Source of the DNA: Pseudoneurospora amorphoporcata
Lineage: Eukaryota > Ascomycota > Sordariomycetes > Sordariales > Sordariaceae
NCBI GenBank assembly: GCA_033297205.1
Contig: MU859117.1
Location: forward strand, 106,518-170,517
Direction: 5' to 3'
Length of the DNA stretch: 64,000 nt
Shown piece after piece: positions 43,738-54,729 of the stretch. Position 1 is the stretch's first letter; each line of letters starts with the position of its first letter. The notes beneath the pieces are model-generated. The model was not told the DNA's origin and did no database searches. It saw nothing but the letters and a program-made list of their open reading frames with translations. A program made the translations under genes and the position numbers.

Positions 43738-45297
43738 TCACCAAATATCGGCCTCCCTCCCAATCTCCACCTCCTCATAATGCCTCCCGTTATTCCCACT
43801 ATGTCTCTTCTCCCGCCTTCCAGTTTCTACTCCATGTCCCTGTCCCTGATGATGATCACCACCAAAACTCCTTGACCGATCTCTATTTCCTCGTCTCCCT
43901 CCTCCTCCTCCTCCGCTCCTACTCCCTCCATTCCCCGGTACCACCTGAACCGCGACCGGCTGCCCATACTGATCAACATAATATCCCCCCTGTACCTCCT
44001 GTAGCTGCTGTAGCTGCTGCTGCGCATACTGCTGATGAGAATAATGAGGAAAAGCCAACGGTCCACTAATAGACATGTCCTCCATTCCGCTGAGAGGGCG
44101 GTGGTTGCTGGTGGACATTACCATGTCTACCATTAGACCACCGCCACTGCTGGTGCCGCCGCTGCCGTCGGTGCGAAGGTTACTACCACTGCCGTTGCGA
44201 AGGTTACTGCCGCTATCGGTGATTTGGTTGGGGTTGGGATTGTTGGGGGAGGTTTGACTGTTTTGTTGTAGGTTGAGTTGGGGAGGAGGGAATCTCTTCT
44301 TTTTGCCTTTGATGGGGAGGGAGATGGTGGGTACCGCGCCGCTTTGGGTGGTGCGGGAGGAGGCGACTGAGGCGGGGGTGGGCAGGGCTGGAGGGGATTG
44401 TTGTGGTGGTTGTGGTTGATTTTGTTGCTGTTGCTGCTGGTGCTGGTGCTGGGGGTGATACCTATGGGCCTGCTGGTAGTTGTGCTGGGACTGTTCTTCT
44501 TCTTGTTTCTGTTGTTGTTGGTAGTAATGGTGGTCTTCATTTTCCTCCTCTTGGTCCACTGGGGCGAGACGAAGTGGGAGGGAGACCCTACGTCGACCTT
44601 TGACATCCTTCTCCGGATCCTCTGCGTAATAGTCCTCGTCGTCGTAAAAAGTGGTTGCGCCTGTTCCTCCGGATCCCGGTGGAGAAGGGAAGAACTGCTT
44701 CTCTTTGCTTCCCATCATTCTTGAATCACTTCCTCCTGTTACCACGGCGGTGGCCGTGGATGAAGAGCCGCGATAGGCTTGCATGGGCATGTTGCTGCTG
44801 TCCGCATTCGAAGTATAGTACGCCGGAGTGCTGTTGTCTTCGGAGGGTCGACGAGTGATGGGCTTGAGTGTTGTCCCTCGAACCACTGCCTTGGGAAGAT
44901 ATGCTGGGTGGGTTGGCATTGCGCTTGCCATGTCGTCCAGTGGAGGTGACTCGGGAATTTGGGCCCGAGGGTCTGCTGAGAACTGGGCAGGAGTCGACTG
45001 CCCGGTACCGACTTGGTTGTCCATCTTATAGTCCAAAGTGTAGGTTGGAGCTCGGCGAGGAACTGCCACGAAAGTCCTCCCCGTGTTGTTTTGGCCCCGT
45101 TGAACAGAGTCGGCATACTGATAGTACTCGCTATCTTCGGCATTGTAGCGTCGTTGTCGTCGATAGTAAACCACAAATAGAGCAGCACTCGCAAAGAACA
45201 GCACGGCCGCCCCGACAGCTATGCCGGCGATGGCACCGGTGCTCAGAGGCCCCTTGGTGTCTCTCCGGACAAGGGAGGTCCATGTCTGTGTTGTCAT
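43738..45297 (-). CDS. single-pass membrane protein with Gln/Asn/Pro-rich cytosolic tail
   Basis: One exon, 519 residues. There is a very short N-terminus (MTTQTWTSLVRRDTKGPLST) and a helix at about 20-45 (AIAGIAVGAAVLFFASAALF). The junction is VVYYRRQRRYN, then a long hydrophilic tail with poly-Gln (about 275-300), Ser/Thr/Asn repeats and a Gly/Arg/Ser-rich end. The helix and basic stop-transfer resemble those of the two cysteine-rich proteins at 14-23 kb, but there is no signal peptide or ectodomain. An upstream exon encoding an ectodomain was looked for and not found, though it cannot be excluded. The topology is probably N-out with the tail in the cytosol. The function is unknown. Confidence 0.65.
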   Translation of the reverse strand: MTTQTWTSLVRRDTKGPLSTGAIAGIAVGAAVLFFASAALFVVYYRRQRRYNAEDSEYYQYADSVQRGQNNTGRTFVAVPRRAPTYTLDYKMDNQVGTGQSTPAQFSADPRAQIPESPPLDDMASAMPTHPAYLPKAVVRGTTLKPITRRPSEDNSTPAYYTSNADSSNMPMQAYRGSSSTATAVVTGGSDSRMMGSKEKQFFPSPPGSGGTGATTFYDDEDYYAEDPEKDVKGRRRVSLPLRLAPVDQEEENEDHHYYQQQQKQEEEQSQHNYQQAHRYHPQHQHQQQQQQNQPQPPQQSPPALPTPASVASSRTTQSGAVPTISLPIKGKKKRFPPPQLNLQQNSQTSPNNPNPNQITDSGSNLRNGSGSNLRTDGSGGTSSGGGLMVDMVMSTSNHRPLSGMEDMSISGPLAFPHYSHQQYAQQQLQQLQEVQGGYYVDQYGQPVAVQVVPGNGGSRSGGGGGGRRGNRDRSRSFGGDHHQGQGHGVETGRREKRHSGNNGRHYEEVEIGREADIW

Positions 45298-48200
45298 GGC
45301 CAGACAGCCAGAGGATCACCTCTGTGTTCGACAAGCAGGAAGGGTGCTGGGGGTGAAAATGTGGTTACTCAGGCTTTAACCTAGCTCAGATGTTGTCCGG
45401 TCTAGGCCTTTTGTTTTGTATAGGCGTTTCTGTAATTAAGAGCTCCCTGTCGTTGCCTCGTAACTGGGCAACATTCGAAAGAAGAGCCGGGGACACTGAG
45501 GTCGTCCTCAATTCGATAGAAGTCGAAAGAAACAGGCGAATCAATACCAAGGAGAAAAGAAGAGGTAAAAGCCACCACTTGGGGCCCGGCATAGTCAAGT
45601 ACACTGAAGATGGTGTGAGTGGGAGGAGCAGGCTGGCTGTTGGGTCTCCGTCCCCCGCTGATCTTACCTGCGAGGTTACACGGCACAGTAAGACTGCCTT
45701 GGACGGGAAAAAGAAGAGGAGGTCGCCATCATCCGGGCAGTTGGTAAGTAGTTGAATAGTGACTAGTTAATGTCGACTAATATCGAATACTGGTACTAAT
45801 GCAAGCCAACTGGGATATCTCGTAGGACTAATGTAAAGAGAATGGAAGAGTAGCATCGTGAGTATCGACTATCCTTACCTTAAACTAACCTCCAGACAGA
45901 CAGCTTCCTGAGCTTCCGGCAGGGCCACGGCCATACAGATATGAAGGTTTTATCCAGGATCTGCCGACTGAGGCTGTCCAGTCGGCAAGTTTGCTTGAGG
46001 GCTCCCGCTGAAAATGGGCTGCTGCAGGTGAGAGGCCAAGGCCGCAAGAAGTCGGGTGTGAAAAGACGGGAGGGCGCACTGGCTGAGATGCGGAAAACCC
46101 TAGACTTTGGCCACACCCGCTGTAACACCAGCTCTGGTGGTTCCTAGTGGTGTCCTCGTCGGTGGTGCAGTGTGGTATAGAGAGCGGACCATGGCTCCGA
46201 TTCGTCTTGGGATTGGGTAGACTGGCATCAGGCTGGCCTCGAGGACCTTTTCGCCCCGGGGCCCGGGCAAGTTCCGTCTTCCTTCTCATCCCTTCGCTTG
46301 TTTGGACCATCCAGCTGATAAATGGGTTGGGACAGTTGGAACCTCTGGTCTGTGGTGTTGTGAAGGCATGATCCAATCACGTTGGCTAGTCATAAGGACG
46401 GGATATCGGGATGGCCTCCAACGGTTGTCAGGTCCTCAAGAGGCAACCGAGCGTGGGCAAAGGATACACAACGGTCACAAGTCTGGCTAGGTAACCAACT
46501 GCTTGTTTGCCTCGATCGCGAGCCAGTGAGGGCCTGTTCAGACGAGCGCTAGAGTGTGACATTGGCAGAAGCTCAGACAGCACGCAGCAGAGATTTCTGA
46601 AAAGAAGAGGAAAACAGTGCTGGAGACTTCAGTCACTGCCAAGCATGCGCGCAAGGTGTCAAGTGAAAGCGTTGAATATGGGTCCGGACTGTCCCGCGCT
46701 AAGCTCAGTGGAGCCTGACGAGAGCTTGAAGCGACAAGCGCACGGCCCACTTTCAGATCTCTTAGTCTCGGGGACCGTCCAATTGAGTTGAGGACTGAAG
46801 ATCTGACCCTCAACTTCCTCAAGAGAGAAAGCACAGTCCGGCACTTTCACTTTCCCAGTTCACAAGTCAAATCTCGGAAGACGATCCTGGATACGGAATC
46901 CTTCGGGAGGAAGCAAAGCACGCAACCACCCTGTGGCATCGTGGTGATGAAATGACCTGTCGGCCTTTTATCAACACGAAGGGAACGATCCACATGGGCG
47001 CGGGCGGCACAGAACGACCGTTCGTTGTTCCTAGCGCTCCCGTTGCTGATCCCGTCCATGGCTGATCGCTGATTCATCATCATTCCCGTCCCGCTGCAGT
47101 GATGTTTTTTGCGTGACAGAATTGGAGCGGACACTCACACAGCAAGCACTGGTCAGAAAAGAAGGAGCAACACCGAGCCTCCCTGTTCCCGGAATGCCCT
47201 CCCTGAGCTTGCCCTCCTTCCCGACAACCTGCGTGCCGATCAATCAGACTTGTCTAAGTCGATGGCCCCAGTGGTCCTGTGGGGGGCCGAACTGCTTGGA
47301 GACCCCAGACATCCTGGCATGTTGGCCTTGTTTTTTTTTCTTCTTCCCTCCTCTTCTTCTTCGTTTTTTGAAACACTCCGGCTCTCCTCATCGTTCCCAA
47401 CTTCCATTTCCATCCTAGGAGGCCCGTCTGCCCCCCATCATATCACCATGCAATATGTACGGCCCGATAGGTGCCACTATTGAGGTTACAACGCATCTTT
47501 CCGCCTCCACCCTTTCTGGTTACGCCCATCTTCAGAGGACCTCGGTTGACAGTTTCAAACGATCAGGGAATACAGAAGGGTCTGTACCTGCAGAACACAG
47601 AGACTGCTGAATGTCCGGGCCGCAGCATTGGCAAGATTGGCTGTAACTGTTCGGCAACTCTAGGACGCCTCTTCGGGTTCACAGCAGCCTCATCCAATTT
47701 CCTCGTGTGCCAGTCGGATGCTTTGAGGAAAGGGCATGAATGCATGGAGGACCAACGACATGGCCAATTCAGCCTGTTCACCTTACGTTCCATCCTTCAA
47801 AGACTCCAGGTATTTGCGTTGGGCTATACGCAATCTATTAATCAACACCCATAACTCGCCAGTTCTCACCAGTCATCTCCAGGAACATTTCCCGGCTGTC
47901 TGGTTCACCCTCAATATGATACGAGAAAATGCGCTACGCGATGGGCACGATGCTTAACTGACCCTGCTAAGTCGCCGGGATGCGTTCGATATAGGGAAGG
48001 AGACAACGGAGATCAGCAACAGTAACGACCGGCTTGATATCCGCGTAGTTGACGTTGCATTCGCTGCCGCGGCCGTCTGTCAATCTTATCTGACCTTGTT
48101 TTGGTTTCTCGGGCAGCTTGTCTGGTGCAACACTGCCATACCCGTGCCATGAAACACTTTGTGCACCTTGAGGAACCTGCCCAAGTCGAACGGCATCGGC

Positions 48201-49757
48201 CCCCATCTTATCTGTTTTCTGCGCCCTCGAGAAACAGAAGCCTCGACAGCCAAATTCTTGGCCCTAGGCAAAGCCATGATTGAGATAAAGTGCTTCAGAC
48301 AATGCCTTCAGGCTGTCCTGCTGTCTCCGCAAAGCTGCGGTGCAACTGTTCATTCAAGGGTCAGCTATTTGCAATTTCATCACCTTTGAGTGTTCAAAGA
48401 TGGGGGCCGATTTCACCCATTCGACTTGTCATGGCACATGTTCTGCTCGTGATTGATTCCAGCTTCTCCGGAGGCTGACGGATTAATAAGGCAACCGGTG
48501 CTTGTTATCGACACCTTCAATGACATGGTATACAAAGCCTCCATCTGAATCCTAAGGTGCTGTACGTTCACATCATCATCAAGCACGAAAGGCCTGAATG
48601 GAGACAGTCGGGAAATTCGCAGTTTGCCTGTGTGGCAAATCTTTCTTTCGCTTCCAGAGCCAGCTGCCATTGTGGCAAGCACCAGCCTCTCTCCCTTGGC
48701 GATATCGTGAGATCACGAGAGCGAAGAGCCAGAAGCATCAACAAGATTGCTGCGCCGGGCGGAATTGAGTTCGATAGTTCGCCATAAGGGATAAGTCGAC
48801 CACAAGACAGGCCCTAAAGCGTCTTCAAAGCGATATGTATGGCCTTCTGGTTGGTCGAACGGTTATAAGTTGCCAGTTCGGCGTGTCGGTGAGCTCGGCG
48901 GTCTGGAGGGAGCTCAAGAAAGCTTCCATCATCACTTCCACTACTGTGCAAATTTCCAAATCGCCTCAAACTTTGAAGACTATTGGCTGGATATTCAGAT
49001 ATGTTGCTTGGCCATGATCTATCAGATTGTAGACAAGGTAAGTATCTAACGATTTGACAATTGTGATTGTCCAATACTTTCAATTCACGATACTCTTCAA
49101 CGTGCCCCGATTGCTCAGAGTTCGCGATGGGATAATCAACGTTCTCCTAGAAGGAGACACACGCCGAGGAATGAACCATCTGTGGGATAATGGAAGTTAC
49201 CACTTACCAGTGGCAAAATGGCCTTATTACACGATGAGACTCAACAACAATCAAAAAGCCATCCAGCCTCATCAGTCCCTTTTCTGCGATGGGCGGGCAG
49301 GCGCATCCTCTTTCTTCTCACGTGAACCGTGTCTCTTGTTTCTTTTCTAGCCTCTCGCACCCTTCTACTGCGCGTTTGCTGAGCTAACGCCTACAATACT
49401 TATGCGACTTGGACAATACGAAGGATCGCTAGTCTCTCACGATGCATTGCCCAATGGCCCGACATCAACGTCAACACCACCAACAACTCAATATTGTCAC
49501 CGCAAACCACGATGGCGAAAAAAAGCCAGCAGATGAGGAGACTGAAGGGACTTCTTGCTGTCGGAAACGAAGAAAATGAGTGAGAGTTGAAATGTGTAAA
49601 TGTATAAATGGACGACGGGTTCCTGCATGGAAGAGGAAGAGGAGTAACACAGCATCTCAGCATCACAGTCCCCATTCTTCTATTGTCCGCAACAACCAAC
49701 AGCTAAACTCCATCACCATCTTTCCGGCTCAGACCGAATCAACGAAAAACGGCAACA
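45298..49757. other. gene-poor region
   Basis: About 4.5 kb without a gene I can support. Several frames of 60-160 codons occur on both strands, including overlapping minus-strand frames at 47967-48277 and a plus-strand frame at 47471-47854, but none has a recognisable domain. The last 300 bases are the promoter of the secreted-protein gene. Confidence 0.45.
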
Positions 49758-50431
49758 ATGCAGCTCAAGACCGTCCTTCTCTCCGCCCTTCTGCCGGGCC
49801 TCCCGGCTACCCTCGCTACACCCATCAACGAGGTCCGCGTCCCGGGCGAGCTCCATAAGAACGTCAAGCACGGCAACAACAAGGGTGGCAACGGCGGCAG
49901 CACCGGCGACGAGTGGGTGGACCAAGGCCCTTGGTGGTCCGTGAAAGGCTTCTCTCGTCACTGGAACGATACCACGCACTCGGTCGAGCTCAGCTTTGCC
50001 ATCTGGGACTCGCGGGACAATAAGGAGGTTCTCTGCAACGTCAACGCACGCATTCCCGATGGACAGAACTGGAAGTTTGCCGAGTTCCACTCGCTGCCCT
50101 GCTCCAAAGACGATGTTGGGGCTGGCAAGTGGTTGATCTCGATGGGATACGTTGACTATTTTGACGCTGGTATCATGAATATCTGCGAGTGAGTCGCCTC
50201 TTTCTTGCTTTCGCTTGGTCAGTTTCATACAGTTGTTTTTAAGCCATGCTGACAAATTCCGAACTTTCCAGTACCACTGTGGTCGAAGGCTCACCTCAAG
50301 CGTCGACTTATTTCGGATTTGAGGGCATCAACAGGCCTCATGAACATCTTTTCCCCGAGCTGCTGAGAGTCCCAGTCGGGTTCACCGATTTTGGTTGTGT
50401 CTACGGGCCCGAAAGCCCTTACCCTCTGTAA
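49758..50431 (+). CDS. small secreted protein of unknown function
   Basis: Two exons: 49758-50188 and 50272-50431, 196 residues. A clear signal peptide (MQLKTVLLSALLPGLPATLA) is followed by a Gly/Asn/Lys-rich linker and a compact domain with four cysteines (EVLCNV, LPCSKD, NIC and FGCVYG) that could form two disulfides. An N-glycosylation sequon is present in HWNDTTH. The splice falls in the codon after NIC and keeps the frame. I do not recognise the family. The size, secretion signal and low cysteine count are those of small secreted proteins common in Sordariomycetes, but calling it an effector would be a guess. Confidence 0.7.
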
Positions 50432-50762
50432 GAGGTTATGAAGGCCATTACGAATGGTAATGACGATAATGGTGCTTGGAACGACTGATAGGATTATAAG
50501 AAAGGAGGAAATGGTTGGAATCACGAATATCATGTACACGCCTGATATGACTCATAGGCACTGCAGTAGTTCAAGTAGCAGAGCTCTGTCTGTATATAAA
50601 GCAATTTATGAACATGAGAAGAGAAGAGAGAAATACTGCCAACCGTTCATCATCCACCAAACCCAGCTCCCATATGCCGACCTAATCGTTCCAATACTTA
50701 TAACCCCATAACTCTCAACAGAGCCTCATGCATGCCCTGCCATCCCTCACTTCGTCACTCAC
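50432..50762. other. convergent 3' intergenic region
   Basis: About 330 bases between the secreted-protein gene and the small membrane protein gene. No gene is seen. Confidence 0.4.
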
Positions 50763-51369
50763 TCACTCATCATCCTCATCCTTCCCATACGTCTCCTCAA
50801 ATTGCCTCCACCTAGCCTGATCGGCCGCTATCCTCCTCCTCATCCTTATGGCCGCCTCATATTCACGGATGCGATGATCCGCCTCCAGCATACTGCCCAG
50901 TATCATGCCGGACGTTTGTATGTATCTGCAATTTTTTTTCCCCCATCGTCAGTAACTATGATATCTTCCTTCTTTAACACCCAGTCACATAGCACATAGC
51001 ACCTCCTCACTCACGACACCCAAACCCAAAGAAAGCAAACACAGAAACGACACGAAACAAAACACAACAGAAAAAAACAGGGGACAAAGAAAAATTGGAA
51101 AAAAAAAAAAAAAAAGAATTGAAGCAGAAAATGACGAAGGGCAGAGAAGGGAAAGGAAATGGAGAAATAAAAATGAAAATAAACACTTACACCTTAAACT
51201 GAAAAGTCAACCCCCTATAAATCGGCGACACGGCGTATCCAATACCGCCCAAAATCGCCGTGCCCACGCCCCACTTGAACGCTCCGGAAATGGCGCCCTT
51301 GCATGCCTCCCATGAGGCTTCGTTGGCCTCTTCGTGTTTAGAAGTATTGATGTCGCTTGGTCTGGACAT
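50763..51369 (-). CDS. small membrane protein, conserved-looking, unknown function
   Basis: Two exons: 51369-51191 and 50925-50763, 113 residues. The intron (265 bases) contains an A-rich tract on the plus strand, which is T-rich in the transcript. A glycine-rich hydrophobic segment (GAISGAFKWGVGTAILGGIG) is followed by SPIYRGLTFQFKVYIQ. A second amphipathic or hydrophobic stretch (SGMILGSMLEADHRIREYE) leads to a charged helix and an acidic end (GKDEDDE). The small size and a GxxxG-rich helix suggest an organelle, possibly mitochondrial, membrane protein, but I do not recognise the family. If the first exon is read without splicing it stops after FKV, and the acceptor choice restores a long charged tail. 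Confidence 0.65.
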
Positions 51370-52188
51370 TTTTGGGTCCGGTGTGTGTGTGTCTCGTCGA
51401 TGTGGTAATGGTATGGACTGGTTTGGGTAAGGTGAGGTAGTAAGTGGGCTGTTTTTGGCGGTGGGGAAAAAATTACTGGCTGGGGTGTTTGGGAAAGGAA
51501 CAATGGAGGTCAGTCGTTAAGCCTGACGGTTCTCGTTTGAATTATTTTGGCGTGTGGCGGTGGTATAGAGGTCGTTGAGGTCGTTAAGGTTGGTCCAAGT
51601 CTCGGAAGGCCGTATTCCGGAACGCATGAGATGTGGAGTGAGTCGTTGCTGGCCCGGGTGGATGCGGGCAAGGAATGGAATTCTATTGTTTCGCTGCTGG
51701 TCTGGGTTTTGACGCGGATCCGTTATCTACCTTTGTATAAAGACACAACTACTGGCGACGTGAGACCGTATCGTTGTATAGTACGTGTTTATCTGCATAG
51801 GAACCAAAAGAGAAGACGAAAAGTGATGTACGTCACACAAACGATGGGATCGTGCGAGGTTCCGTTTTATTTTCCCGGGACTTTCTTGGGCTTCCGCTTT
51901 CCCCTCGATGTCTTCCCCACAATAGGCTTGTATCCGTCCGAAAAGGGAACTTTGTCAGTACCATGCATCAGGGGTGTTTTAAAACCCTTTCTGTATGTAC
52001 ATCCACGATTTTACCAATTTCCCAGTTGCTGGCCATCCCCGTCATCTCTGCTTTACGCCTTCGTTATGACAAAATGGTAGCAACCAATATGCGCGCAAAG
52101 TATCACGGTAAATGGCATTACATGGTATCTTTGCAACTCTATATATCAAACAAATCTATAACCAACCCCCCTCCCCATTTTCCTTTTC
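51370..52188. other. intergenic, 3' of HIS3
   Basis: About 820 bases holding the promoter of the small membrane protein gene and the 3' flank of HIS3. A 33-codon basic frame on the minus strand (51867-51968) is discussed as a finding. A 177-codon plus-strand frame across the same bases shows no domain. Confidence 0.4.
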
Positions 52189-52963
52189 TTATACGCTGAG
52201 CGTTCCCTTGGTGCTAGGAACCTCGCCCTCGCGACCCGCCACCCGGCTAGTAGCCTGCCTCGTGGCAACCGCAAGCGCCTTGAACGCGCTCTCGGCTCTG
52301 TGGTGGTCGTTGTCGCCGCGGAGGCAGTCGACGTGCACGGTGATGCGAGCAGCGCCGGCAAAGCTCTGGATGCAGTGGGGGATCATCTCGGTGCTGAGAT
52401 CGCCAATCTTCTCGCGCTTGAGACCGAGGTCGACAACAGCGAAGGGGCGGTTCGACAGATCGACGACGGCGCGGCTGAGGGCCTCGTCGAGAGGGCAGTA
52501 TGCGAATCCGAAGCGCGCGAGACCTATGGGAGTGCCAAGGGCCTTGGCAAAGGCGTAGCCGAGAGCGATACAGACGTCTTCGGCAGTGTGGTGGTCGTCA
52601 ACTGGGAAAAGACATAAGAGTCAATTCGAAGGTCTGGATAATGTTTGCGCCCTGGAGAGCTTTGGGCCGCAAAAGGGTCTACTAACTGTGAAGGTCGCCC
52701 TTGCAAGCAAGAGCAAGAGACCAGCCGGCGTGCTTGGCGAGCGCATGGAGCATGTGGTCGAGGAAGCCAATGCCGGTGTTGAGGCTGATTGTTTGCGACT
52801 TGCTAGCCTGGGTGGCGTGGCCGCCGGCGATGCTGACGTTCAAGCGCTCGTCGGTCTCGGGAGGGAATGCGCCGCCATCAAGGTTGAGGGCGATCTGGAT
52901 CTTGGTCTCGTTGGTGTCGCGCGCAAAGGCGGCCCAGCGGGGCGCAGGCTGTTCGGAGCTCAT
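52189..52963 (-). CDS. HIS3: imidazoleglycerol-phosphate dehydratase
   Basis: Two exons: 52963-52687 and 52601-52189, 229 residues, the normal length for a monofunctional fungal enzyme. Metal-binding histidine motifs are visible: GFLDHMLHALAKHAGW in exon 1, and DDHHTAED built across the splice at the start of exon 2. The second half repeats the fold with HVDCLRGDNDHHRAESAFKA. It dehydrates imidazole glycerol phosphate to imidazole acetol phosphate, the sixth step of histidine synthesis. The gene is called HIS3 in yeast and corresponds to his-1 in Neurospora. It is divergent from LOC1 with about 520 bases between. I found no perfect TGA(C/G)TCA in that interval. Confidence 0.96.
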
Positions 52964-53486
52964 TTTGTTTGGGTAGGGTGTCTTGGACCTCTGGGGAACT
53001 GTAGACTCGTGGGATATGACGACGGCAACGTGATCAGTTGGGATGAAAGGATGGCGACAAGAAACTTGGTGATCTCGGAAATTTTGGCGGTTTCGGAGGA
53101 CCACCAGTGACGCACCGATACCTAGAGGTAGGCAATCAATAGTGCCGCCAACCCCGCGCTAGACTTTTTTGCTTGCCTGCCGATCCCGAGCAGCCAATTC
53201 GAGATTCCAGGGCAGCCCCACGGCGAGGTGACAGACCCCAGAGGCATAAGTAGCCGCAGGCATTCCAGGTTAATACAGTGCCAATTAAGCTCTAGCTTTG
53301 CAGCGATAAGATAAGGCAGGGACCAATTCCGGTCCCAAAATTTTCCCTAGAGAAGTCGACCGAAGCGACAGCGTACAGAATACATTCGAACGTATTCGTA
53401 CTCCATCCACCCAATCGGTCCATCGATTCAATCCATCCACGACAGTTTTCTTCCGACGGTATCAACGTCCAAACCACAACCCACAA
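52964..53486. other. divergent promoter between HIS3 and LOC1
   Basis: About 520 bases. No gene is seen. CCAAT motifs occur near 53193 and 53280. Confidence 0.45.
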
Positions 53487-54223
53487 ATGGCGCCGACCAA
53501 GACGATAAAAAACAAGCACGCTGCCAATAAGTCCGGCATCAAGGGCAGCAAAGATGCGGAGAGGTCGAGGAACGACGGAGTGCTCAAGTCGAAGGGAAAG
53601 CCGAAGAGCAAGACCCACACTCTCGTGACCGCCAACAAGGGCCGACCGGACATCAAAGAGCTTATCGCCAGGAAGCAGAAGAAGAGAAAGTACAGCGAGA
53701 AGGAGCTTGCGGGACTGATTCCGGAACTCAACATGGTCACCCCCGTTGGTGTGAGCAAGCCGAAGGGAAAGAAGAAGGGCAAGGTGTTTGTTGATGACAA
53801 GGTTAGTTCTTTTCCGTTGGGAGCTGGGTCATATTGGCCTTCATTTTTGTTAGAGGTTCCAAATTCGGAAAGCATCAAGTAACTGACACGTTTTTACCAC
53901 CTGCATAGGAGAGCATGGCCACTATTCTCGCCATCGTACAAGCCGAAAAGGAGGGCCAGATCGAGTCCAAGATGATCAAGGCACGACAGATGGAGGAGAT
54001 CCGCGAGGCGAGACGCGTCGAGGCCGACAAGAAGGAGGCCGAGCGCAAGGCCAGGCTAGAAGAGACCAAGGACTCGCTGCGCAAGAAGCGTAAGCGCAGC
54101 AAGCAGACGGGCGGTGGCAAGGGCGACGATGACGATGCCAGAGATGTCAAGAACATCTCGTCTGCCGGTACGAACGCCTTCAAGTCGAAAAAGAAGAAGT
54201 CGGTATCTTTCGCTGCCGAATAA
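53487..54223 (+). CDS. LOC1: 60S ribosome assembly / RNA-binding factor LOC1
   Basis: Two exons: 53487-53801 and 53909-54223, 209 residues. The protein is almost entirely basic. The Loc1 core is visible as GRPDIKELIARKQKKRKYSE, ELNMVTPVGVSKPKGKKKGK and ESMATILAIVQAEKEGQIES, followed by the helical EIREARRVEADKKEAERKA. It ends KKKKSVSFAAE. Loc1 is a nucleolar protein needed for early 60S assembly and, in yeast, for ASH1 mRNA localisation; in a filamentous fungus the ribosome role is the safer reading. The splice joins VFVDDK directly to ESMATIL, which is contiguous in the family. Confidence 0.9.
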
Positions 54224-54729
54224 TCAACCTGAGCGAGGACGTTTCGAATTCCCATTAGGCTGGGAGATTGACAGAGAAAGGGGTGGAAGTTTGTCGTGTA
54301 ATACACCTACACCAAGCATTATTTCTTCGCATGTATGGCGTCTGGGCGTTTAATATCAACCAAAGTCTTCGGCGGCGGGTGGGATGGGCTTGGCCGGGGA
54401 AAAGTCGATTAGTTTATTTTGTCTGTATGGAAATTTAAGATACCAATTGGGCACGCCAGCATCTGTTCAACCTCCGCCATGAGTCGGTGATATCTATTGT
54501 CTAGGTAATAACTGCCAAGAGGTGTGTGGCTCATGGCCTGTGCCTCGTATGAGCTTCAATTAACAAGCCTCCGGTTCTAAGTATGTCAAAGCCGTAAGCA
54601 CGAAGCTAATGCTATATATATCCTGCCCCAATGCACCTCTAAGTCTAAGCCTCTGACTAACTGTCCAACACATCTCTATCATTGGTCTATGTACATTTTT
54701 CACCGTCTATGTGTTCACTCAAGCAGCAC
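54224..54729. other. convergent 3' intergenic region
   Basis: About 500 bases between the convergent LOC1 and hydrolase genes. No gene is seen. Confidence 0.45.

Noticed and set aside
51547..52080. 177-codon plus-strand frame
   Set aside because: No recognisable content, and it overlaps the HIS3 3' flank and the promoter of the small membrane protein.
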